Shown: in pieces, positions 1-7,500 of the stretch
Numbering within the stretch: position 1 is the stretch's first letter
Layout of the letters: each line of letters opens with the position of its first letter
NCBI RefSeq assembly: GCF_004376845.1
Contig: NZ_SNUW01000001.1
Span: 1 to 34,625 of the forward strand
DNA length: 34,625 nt
Origin: Psychromonas algarum
GTDB lineage: Bacteria; Pseudomonadota; Gammaproteobacteria; Enterobacterales; Psychromonadaceae
Direction: 5' to 3'
Notes under the pieces: model-generated
Told to the model about the DNA's origin: nothing
Database searches by the model: none
What the model saw: only the letters and a program-made list of their open reading frames with translations
Translations under genes and position numbers: made by a program

Positions 1-224
1 AGGACTTTGATTTTTTTGAAATCACATCAACAATAAGTGCTCACACAGATTGTTTGATTAAATTGTTAAAGAGCGTGCCTTTCGGCTAGGCGGCGTATAT
101 TACGCGCCTTTCGAACAATGTCAACGTCTTATTTTAAGTTTATTTCAAACCGAAGTTTGAAGCTTAATGCGCTTATTTTGCTCTCAGTTCAAGTCAGAAG
201 CTTTCGCGTCAGTCCTTGTCTGTG
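1..224 (-). promoter_or_regulatory. rRNA operon leader with boxA (16S gene lies beyond the left edge)
   Basis: Read on the minus strand, the leader contains GCTCTTTAACAA (positions 74-63), an exact match to the boxA antitermination signal of gammaproteobacterial rrn leaders. It is followed by a stretch resembling the conserved sequence ahead of 16S rRNA (AATCTGTGTGAGCACT, 51-36). Just upstream of boxA is a small GCC-GAAA-GGC stem-loop (86-77) that could serve as boxB. The 16S gene itself is outside the window, so no rRNA is annotated. That an rrn operon follows to the left is inference from boxA, the two promoters and the leader sequence. The same boxA block also occurs in 16S-23S spacers, but the upstream promoters argue for the leader. 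Confidence 0.85.
97..124 (-). promoter_or_regulatory. rrn P2 promoter
   Basis: On the minus strand a perfect -35 TTGACA (124-119) and TAATAT (102-97) are separated by 16 bases and followed by the GC-rich ACGCCGCC. It lies about 125 bases downstream of the P1 start, the usual tandem P1/P2 layout of rrn operons. Between the two promoters, 161-144 forms a 7-bp stem closed by a C(UUCG)G tetraloop in the transcript. Confidence 0.8.
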
Positions 225-230
225 CGGCGT

Positions 231-258
231 ATTATAGGGATTGAGATCACATTAGCAA
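231..258 (-). promoter_or_regulatory. rrn P1 promoter
   Basis: On the minus strand, TTGCTA (258-253) and TATAAT (236-231) are 16 bases apart and followed by the GC-rich discriminator ACGCCGC, as expected for a stringently controlled rRNA promoter. The 40 bases upstream (261-300) are almost all A/T and look like an UP element. The -10 block reads CCCTATAAT, as in rrn P1 promoters of Enterobacterales and Vibrio. Transcription would start near 224. The relA product encoded at 12483-14696 would be expected to repress it through (p)ppGpp. Confidence 0.85.
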
Positions 259-358
259 GTGTTTTATTGTGATTAATTACAATTAACTTCTATATTATTA
301 AAACGTTTATATTTATGATTAAAATCCAATCGATTATGAGTATTAAATGATTTATTAC

Positions 359-967
359 TTACTCACACCATCTTTTACTAGCACCATGTTGGATCTTTAG
401 ATGATCCATTACCCTCGCAACCATAAAATCATGTAACTCTTCTATGCTCTTAGGTTGATGATAAAAACCAGGAGCCAAGGGCATCACTGTTGCCCCTAAT
501 TCAGATAACGTCAGCATATTCTTTAAATGTAACGTAGATAAAGGAGTTTCTCTTGGCATTACAATTAACTGCCCTCTTTCTTTAAACACAACATCAACAG
601 CTCTTTCTATTAAATTATTTGATAACCCTTGAGATATCGAAGCTAATGTTCCACAGCTACATGGGCAAATAACCATTTTATGCGGAGCAGATGAACCAGA
701 TGCAACAGGTGAAAACCAATCTTTTGATGCTAATGCGATGATCTGTCCTTTTTTACTATTAAAACGCTGTGCTAAAAATTCATTTAACAATTCAATGTCT
801 GTTGGCCAATTTTCATCAGCTTCTGTTTTAAGCACAATTTGGGCAGCTTCAGAAAGGATCAGATAAACTTTTACATTTGCATTCACCATAGTTTGTAATA
901 AACGTAAAAAGTAGCCACTTCCTGAAGCTCCAGTAACACCTAATGTAACTGTTTCATTATACGACAT
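359..967 (-). CDS. ubiX: UbiX-type flavin prenyltransferase
   Basis: The 202-residue product makes prenylated FMN, the cofactor of the UbiD decarboxylase in ubiquinone synthesis. The N-terminal Rossmann-like flavin loop GVTGASG is at residues 10-16. The central CPCSCGTLA stretch, the ERGQLIVMPRETPL block and the C-terminal MPLAPGFYHQP block are all family signatures. An ATG at 973 and longer forms starting inside mpl exist. I choose ATG 967 because AGGA sits 5 bases upstream and the product then begins like other UbiX proteins. The start is 8 bases from the mpl stop, so translational coupling with mpl is likely. No ubiD is in the window. Downstream is the rrn promoter region, without a visible terminator between them. 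Confidence 0.93.
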   Translation of the reverse strand: MSYNETVTLGVTGASGSGYFLRLLQTMVNANVKVYLILSEAAQIVLKTEADENWPTDIELLNEFLAQRFNSKKGQIIALASKDWFSPVASGSSAPHKMVICPCSCGTLASISQGLSNNLIERAVDVVFKERGQLIVMPRETPLSTLHLKNMLTLSELGATVMPLAPGFYHQPKSIEELHDFMVARVMDHLKIQHGASKRWCE

Positions 968-974
968 AACCATC

Positions 975-2315
975 CTATAGCTTATCCAATAACTTTTGAT
1001 GAATATTACCAAAACCACCATTACTCATTATAAGTATATGGTCGCTCGCTTTTGCTTCATCCACAATACGCTGCACTAATGTGTCAATATTAGTTTCTAC
1101 GTTGACACTTTCACCTTGTTCAGAAAATAAATCATTAATTGACCAGTGAGCATTTTCATCTTCAAAACAATAAATACTGTCTGCAATAGCTAGCGAATTT
1201 ACTAGAGCTTCTTTATGAATACCTAATTTCATTGTATTTGAACGAGGCTCTAGTACAGCAATAATCTTATCTGCCCCCACTTTAGCCCGTAACCCTGCTA
1301 ATGTTGTTTTAATTGCAGTTGGGTGATGAGCAAAATCATCATAAACGGTAATATTGTTAATTTTACCTTTCACTTCCATACGTCGTTTAATGCTTTTAAA
1401 TTCAACTAATGCATTTATCGATATTTCAGGCGTAACGCCTACATGTCGAGCTGCTGCAATTGCCGCTAACGCATTATCAATATTATGGTCGCCCATTAAG
1501 TCCCAGTTAACTTGGCCTTGTTTATTCTCATCAAGTTTAATGATAAAAGATGTGGCATCTTCTTTTACTTTTTCAGCGGACCAGTTTTCACCTAAATATT
1601 CAACTTCACTCCAACATCCCATATGCTTTACAGACATTAATGCCTCATCTTTATTAGGAATAAACACACGACCGGTACTTGGTACCGTTCGCATTAAATG
1701 ATGAAATTGTTTTTTAATGGCATTTAAGTCATCAAAAATATCAGCATGGTCAAATTCTAGGTTATTTAAAACTAACGTACGCGGATGGTAATGAACAAAT
1801 TTAGAACGTTTATCAAAAAAAGCACTATCATATTCATCAGCTTCAATAACAAAAAAAGGTGTTTCACCTAGGCGAGCTGATAAACCAAAATTCTCAGGTA
1901 CACCACCAATTAAAAAACCGGGCTTCATATTGGCATATTCTAAAATCCAAGCGAGCATACTTGAAGTCGATGTTTTGCCATGTGTTCCTGCAACAGCTAA
2001 TACCCAACGATCTTTTAATATATGCTCTAATAACCATTGTGGACCTGAGATATAAGGAAGCTGTTTATCTAAAACTGCTTCTACACATGGATTACCACGG
2101 CTCATGGCATTGCCAATCACCACTAAATCGGGTTTGCTATCTAGTTGGCTTGGTTCAAAACCTTGTATCAATTCAATGCCCTGCTTTTCAAGTTGGGTAC
2201 TCATTGGTGGATATACGTTTGCATCCGATCCTGTGACTTTATAACCTAATGATTTAGCAAGAATAGCAACACCACCCATGAACGTGCCGCAAATACCTAA
2301 TATATGAATATGCAT
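975..2315 (-). CDS. mpl: UDP-MurNAc:L-Ala-gamma-D-Glu-meso-DAP ligase
   Basis: The 446-residue enzyme reattaches the recycled murein tripeptide to UDP-MurNAc in the cytoplasm, using ATP. It has the Mur ligase layout: an N-terminal nucleotide-binding fold starting HIHILGICGTFMGG, the ATP loop AVAGTHGKTS at residues 107-116, the EADEYDSAFFD segment typical of Mpl, and a C-terminal domain containing YDDFAHHPTA. Its length is close to E. coli Mpl. The ATG at 2315 is preceded by GGAG with a short spacing. It is followed immediately by ubiX and separated from ppaC by a terminator, so mpl-ubiX looks like its own unit. MurC is the closest alternative, but the N-terminal motif and the EADEYDSAFFD block favour Mpl. 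Confidence 0.95.
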   Translation of the reverse strand: MHIHILGICGTFMGGVAILAKSLGYKVTGSDANVYPPMSTQLEKQGIELIQGFEPSQLDSKPDLVVIGNAMSRGNPCVEAVLDKQLPYISGPQWLLEHILKDRWVLAVAGTHGKTSTSSMLAWILEYANMKPGFLIGGVPENFGLSARLGETPFFVIEADEYDSAFFDKRSKFVHYHPRTLVLNNLEFDHADIFDDLNAIKKQFHHLMRTVPSTGRVFIPNKDEALMSVKHMGCWSEVEYLGENWSAEKVKEDATSFIIKLDENKQGQVNWDLMGDHNIDNALAAIAAARHVGVTPEISINALVEFKSIKRRMEVKGKINNITVYDDFAHHPTAIKTTLAGLRAKVGADKIIAVLEPRSNTMKLGIHKEALVNSLAIADSIYCFEDENAHWSINDLFSEQGESVNVETNIDTLVQRIVDEAKASDHILIMSNGGFGNIHQKLLDKL

Positions 2316-2393
2316 GAGACTCCATTAATAAAGAAAATGAACAATAAAATGATAAAGCTAAGTTATACCTGAATCTTTAAACTACGCCAATAA

Positions 2394-2426
2394 AAAAGGC
2401 GAGACTCATAACGAGACTCGCCTTTT
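2394..2426 (-). terminator. Intrinsic terminator after ppaC
   Basis: Arms 2394-2407 and 2413-2426 form a 14-bp stem with one A-A mismatch and a 5-base loop, GC-rich in the middle. On the minus strand the stem is followed by a T run (TTTTTTA). It lies about 50 bases beyond the ppaC stop codon and before the mpl start. Confidence 0.85.
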
Positions 2427-2476
2427 CAATAACAAGCTTAAGTTAAAATGAATAACTTAACATCAAACGGTTAAAT

Positions 2477-3394
2477 TTAACCTTCAAATGCAGCTTGTAA
2501 AAATGGGATAATTTGTTTCTTACGACTTACCACACCTGGTAACTCAAACATATTATCAATCACAGTACTGTTTAATGATTTTGCTACTTTTTCAGCATCT
2601 TTAGAAATGATCAAAGCAGTTGTGTCTAGTTTATTAATGTCAGTTAATAAAACAATTGTTGAATGGTAATCTTCAGCTGCTTGTAATTTTTCCATTTCAG
2701 CTAACATTTCATCTTTTTTAGAGAATGCTGTTTCTAATGATGTTAATTCAAGTTGACCAATTGCTAGTTTTTCGCCAGCCATTTCAAATACTTTTTGGTC
2801 ACGAAGAACAAGTTCAGATGCAGAAACTAATTTAATATCTGACTTTGCATCAAACTGTGCTTTAGCAAATGCTTGTATATCATCAACACCAGCTATAGCA
2901 GCTAACTCTTTTGCAGCAACAATATCAATATCAGTAGTTGTTGGGCCTTGGAAATTTACCGTATCAGAGATAATGGCACCCATCATCATTTTTGCAACAG
3001 GTGCATCTGGTACTTGGTTATTAAATTTGTACATGTTGTAAACGATAGTCGCACTACAACCAACAGGCCAAATCCAACACTCTAAAGGAGTAGAAGTTGT
3101 AATATCACCTAGTTTGTGATGATCAACAATCCCTAATATTGTTGCTTTCTTCATGTCAGCCGTACCTTGGCCCCAATCAGAATAATCAACAATAAAGATC
3201 TCTTCACCCGCTACTTCAGTACGGATTTCAGGTTGTGGTAAACCAGATTGTTCTAATAAAAATAATGCTTCAGGATTTGGTTCACCTTGTAAAGCAGGCG
3301 TTGCTGATTTGCCCATTTTATTAAATAAGCTTGCAAGGCCGATAGCACTACATAAGCTATCACAATCTGGGTTTTGGTGTCCTAATACAATCAT
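2477..3394 (-). CDS. ppaC: Manganese-dependent (family II) inorganic pyrophosphatase
   Basis: This 305-residue DHH-family phosphoesterase hydrolyses pyrophosphate with Mn2+ and is unrelated to the usual Ppa of Enterobacterales. Metal ligands are visible: H6, D10 and D12 in GHQNPDCDS, D70 in VDYSD, DHH at 91-93, and D144 in ISDT. The C-terminal substrate-binding SRKKQ motif is at about 290-294. The frame stays open to a GTG at 3406, but the ATG at 3394 gives the family-typical start MIVLGHQNPD and has TGGA 7 bases upstream. The second motif residue is Cys where Thr or Ser is common (NPDCDS). It appears to be monocistronic, with a terminator downstream. Confidence 0.95.
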   Translation of the reverse strand: MIVLGHQNPDCDSLCSAIGLASLFNKMGKSATPALQGEPNPEALFLLEQSGLPQPEIRTEVAGEEIFIVDYSDWGQGTADMKKATILGIVDHHKLGDITTSTPLECWIWPVGCSATIVYNMYKFNNQVPDAPVAKMMMGAIISDTVNFQGPTTTDIDIVAAKELAAIAGVDDIQAFAKAQFDAKSDIKLVSASELVLRDQKVFEMAGEKLAIGQLELTSLETAFSKKDEMLAEMEKLQAAEDYHSTIVLLTDINKLDTTALIISKDAEKVAKSLNSTVIDNMFELPGVVSRKKQIIPFLQAAFEG

Positions 3395-3542
3395 CGATAT
3401 ATCCACTATGTTAAAAAGTTAATTTGTGAGCAGAATACCTGATCCTGCTAAAAAATTTAAGTATAAATTTAATCTTCTTAATTTACAGACGCGTAAAAAA
3501 TCTATGCAATATTAATAAGACTGTAACAAATGACAAAAGTTT

Positions 3543-4307
3543 TTAATCACTTATTTTATTGTTAATGGCAAGTTTAACATAAACATCAAAGCGGTTTTTT
3601 TTTGTTTTAATACTCATTGATGGTTTCTTGCCATTTAAAAAAGGAGCATAGTCTGGGCGTTTCACAACCACTCTATATTTAGCAGCCTTTAATGCGACAT
3701 CCAATAAATCGTCTGCATCGATATCAGCTCCAACAACACCTTGAAAAACACGCATCTCTTTTTTTACTAGTGCAGATTTTTTCTTATGTGGAAACATAGG
3801 ATCAAGATAAACAATATCAGCGGCATGGTTTTGTAAATAATCATAACCACTTGCGTGTGTTAAGCTCATACGTTGCTGCATCCACTCTCCAATCTCAGCA
3901 TCTAAGTAAGCTCGCTCTAATCCATCTTCCAACAATGCAGCAGCAACTGGAGAACGCTCAACCATATCAACTTTACAACCTAATGATGCAAGAACAAAAG
4001 CATCACGCCCAAGTCCAGCTGTTGCATCAATGACATGCAAGTTAACACCAGATTTTAATCCTACGGCTTTAGCAATTGACTGGCCTTTGCCACCACCAAA
4101 CTTTCTACGATGGGCAACTGCACCTGAGGCAAAATCAACAAAAACGAATCCTTGTTGACTATCATCTAACTGTTCAAGTGCTAAATACTCTGGTAATAAA
4201 CGTAACTGGAAAGTATCACTTTTAAGACTTAAAAACCCCCACTTTTCTCGAAGCTTTTTTGCTTTAGGCGCGAGAATATTTTCATTGCAGACTAAGGCAA
4301 TATCCAT
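3543..4307 (-). CDS. rsmJ: 16S rRNA m2G1516 methyltransferase RsmJ
   Basis: The 254-residue SAM-dependent enzyme methylates G1516 of 16S rRNA in the small subunit. The SAM-binding motif [11 protein letters not shown] is at residues 94-104 and the catalytic-loop [11 protein letters not shown] at about 169-179, both typical of RsmJ (formerly YhiQ). The N-terminal region with [11 protein letters not shown] also matches the family. The ATG at 4307 has AAGGA 9 bases upstream. It is 148 bases from ppaC with no clear terminator between them, so read-through into ppaC is possible. The upstream gap to the carboxylase gene holds a terminator and a truncated repeat element. Confidence 0.93.
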   Translation of the reverse strand: MDIALVCNENILAPKAKKLREKWGFLSLKSDTFQLRLLPEYLALEQLDDSQQGFVFVDFASGAVAHRRKFGGGKGQSIAKAVGLKSGVNLHVIDATAGLGRDAFVLASLGCKVDMVERSPVAAALLEDGLERAYLDAEIGEWMQQRMSLTHASGYDYLQNHAADIVYLDPMFPHKKKSALVKKEMRVFQGVVGADIDADDLLDVALKAAKYRVVVKRPDYAPFLNGKKPSMSIKTKKNRFDVYVKLAINNKISD

Positions 4308-4329
4308 TAATAATTATCCTTATGTAATG

Positions 4330-4374
4330 ATAACAATCGCAATAAATAGCGGATCTATTTTGCTGGTTAAAAAA
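4330..4374 (-). repeat. Half copy of the ATACCAAT intergenic element (copy 4)
   Basis: Positions 4330-4374 match the hairpin end of the element found whole at 25019-25121: ATAACAATCGC at the outer end, then AATAAATAGCGGATCTATTTTGCTGG as a stem-loop-forming block and TTAAAA. The rest of the element is not recognisable beyond about 4375, so this copy is truncated or decayed. Its orientation is the same as copy 3 and opposite to copies 1 and 2. It sits directly upstream of rsmJ. Confidence 0.7.
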
Positions 4375-4446
4375 ATTAGTATGAATCCAATGATTACATC
4401 ATATCAAATGAAAGCATCTTGCTTAAATTAATATCTTTAGACATAA

Positions 4447-4479
4447 AAAAATCCGATGTGTATTAAACATCGGATTTTT
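4447..4479 (-). terminator. Intrinsic terminator after the multidomain carboxylase gene
   Basis: A perfect 13-bp stem (4447-4459 with 4467-4479), core ATCCGATGT, closes a 7-base loop and is followed on the minus strand by a run of T. It lies about 55 bases past the stop codon at 4533. Confidence 0.9.
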
Positions 4480-4532
4480 ATTTTTTAACATAGATAAGTT
4501 ATGTTTAACTTATTTTGTTATCACAAGGCAGT

Positions 4533-7500
4533 TTATAGCGGAGTGATGATATAAAGTAAATCACCACTTGATACTTGCTGACCATTTGCATTAATAATAC
4601 GTTCAATACGGAACTTAGTTTTTGCATCATATAACACAGCATCTTTACGATTAAAGCTTGCTAATGTAATTGGTGAGAACATTTTCATTGCTTCCATCAA
4701 ACCTAATGTTTGCTCAACATTAACAATGTCACCTTCTAATACAAAATCAGGCTCAGCTGGTGAAGACGCTCGATAGAAAATACCAGCACTCTGCGCTATC
4801 ACTTTAAGTTCATTACTACCATCAACTTGAATTGATTCAGCAACACCTTCTATTCCAGAAGTTGCGGAAGCTTCCATTTCATCAATCATCACTTGTTGGT
4901 CAAGTTGTGCCATAAACTTAGGTAAGTAAGTTGTATCATATTTACCGTTTAAGAATGTTTCATCTTTTAAGATACGTTGTAATAAAGGAATATTTGTTGC
5001 GATCCCTTTAATACTTACGTTATCTAAGAATTTAAGTAATTTCTTAACCGTATCATTACGATCTTTACCATGACAAATAAACTGAGCGACTAAGCTATCG
5101 TAGTATGGAGAAACTTCTTTACCCGTTGCAATCATCGACATCACTTCAACATCCTCTTGCTCAGGAATAATACACTCTACAACTTTACCTGGATGTGGTA
5201 ATAACTGCATTACGCCATCAGAATCTAAGCCAGCTTTTTCAGCTGTTACACGCACCTCAATTGCATAACCTTTTTTCTGAGGTTTCAATTCAGAAATATC
5301 ACCACCAGATGCGATATCATATTGTGCTTTCACAATATCAATACATGATGTTGCTTCTGTCACAGGATGCTCAACTTGTAAACGTGTATTCATTTCCATG
5401 AAGTAGATATCATCTGCATCTAAGTCATAAATAAATTCAACCGTACCCGCCCCCATGTAATCAACAGCATTAGCTAAAGCAGCAGTATGTTTTAGTGCCT
5501 CTTTCTCTAATTTAGCTGGCAACATAGTTGATTCCGACTCTTCAACTACTTTTTGGTTATTACGCTGTACAGAACAATCACGAATACCTAGTACTTTAGT
5601 ATTACCAAATTTATCACGTAATAATTGCACTTCGATATGACGTAAAGAAGTAATGTATTTTTCTAAGTATAAATCGCCGTTACCAAATGCACTACGAGCT
5701 TCAGCTGATACTTGGTTGAATCCAGCAAACATATCTTCAGCTTTTTCAATAACTAAAATACCTTTACCACCGCCACCGTTTACAGCTTTTAGTAACACGG
5801 GGTATCCCATGCTATTCGCGATATCTAATGCTTGCTCTGCACCACTTAAAATACCGTGAGAACCAGGAACAACTGGAACACCGTTATCTTGTGCTGTTTT
5901 GATTGCATTTGATTTATTACCCATAGTTAACATGCTGTTCATACTTGGACCAACAAAGTTAACATTATGGCTAATACATAAATCAGCAAAGTGCGGGCTT
6001 TCAGATAAGAAACCAATACCTGGATGTAAAGCATCAACTTGCTCATATTCTGCAACTTTTAGTACAGAACCAGCATTCAAGTAACTCTCATCAGAAGTAT
6101 TACCACCTAAACAAACTAATTTGTCACCTTCACCTAACATATCTGCAGGTACTGATGCCATATCAGGGTCAGAAGCAACTAATACTACTTTGATATCATT
6201 TTCTTGTGCAATGCGAATCAATTTAACAGCGGTACATCCACGAGCATGTATTAATACTTTCTTAACTGGGTGCATTAATTCACGAGGATCTGACTGAGAG
6301 AAGTTTTCATCATCAATATTACAAACAGGTACAAAACCAGATAAAGCGCGTTGAATAGTTTCTTCAACTGTTACAACTGGCATTGGCATATTTTCGTCAA
6401 TATCACGTAACTTATCATTTAAGTCATCAGAGAATGGATTGATAACTAAACCATCCATTGCGCCAGGAACGCGAGACAAGTAATTAGATAACGTAGACGT
6501 TGATGGTAAGTAAGCAGGAACAACCATTTGACCAGCAAATGGCATATTAGTACCAGATAGGTAATAAGTTTGTGCCATTGGGTGAGTTACAAAACTTGCT
6601 TGTGCTCCACCAGTACAATCTCCGTAACCAAACATTAATACCGGCAAATCATTATCACGAATAAAACGAGTGATACGGTCATTAACCACTGACATTGAGA
6701 ATAATGCCGCGGCACCTTCTTTAGTTTGCATACCACCAGAACTGATAAACGCAACAACTGGGATATGTTGGATTGCACATTTAACTAATAGCGCACAGAA
6801 TTTTTCTGCACTTGCCATATCAAAAGCACCCGCTTGGAAAGATAAATTAGAAACAGCGATACCAACACGCTGTGTTTCACCATTTTCTAATTTAAAATCG
6901 CCAGTACCAGTAATTAACCCACATGGTTTGATATTTCTATCTAAAGCGTCTTCAACTGATAAACGGAAACCAGGGAATTCTAATAAATTCGCAGTCATTA
7001 GATCAGCACGAGTTTCTTTAAAGTCAGTAAAGAATTTAGCTAAGATAGCTTCATGAGAATTATTTTTCTTACTTTTTTCTGAACGTAAAACAGCTTGTAT
7101 CAATAGATCTTGATACCCCATTGTTAAACGATTCCAAAAATCTTTACGACGTCCAATTCTTACAGGGTTAATCGCACCACTATAAGCACTTTCATCATCA
7201 CGACTGCTATAGTATTCAGGTAATAGTTTTTCGAACAAGTAAGTTAAGATAACAAATAAACTTGAGTTCATTTGTGGTGCACCAATACTCTTCCATTCTT
7301 CAACTTTAGCTAGAATTTCACCACGCTCAGATTGCTCAGTAAAGTATTGTAACCAAACATTAAAAGTTGCTTTTAATTGTTCGTAATCATCATCACTGAC
7401 TTTACTTAATGCTGCTTTTAATGAACTACGTACCAATGAAGAAACTGATTCACGAGATAGCTCTTTAGTTGCCATCGCTTCTTTAGCGATAGAAGCTAAA

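Noticed and set aside
359-1021. Longer ubiX starting inside mpl
   Set aside because: The added 18 residues overlap the mpl 3' end and do not resemble UbiX N-termini; a ribosome-binding site supports ATG 967.
6670-7056. 128-codon open frame antisense to the carboxylase gene
   Set aside because: Shadow of a long conserved coding region; no independent start signal or recognisable protein features.
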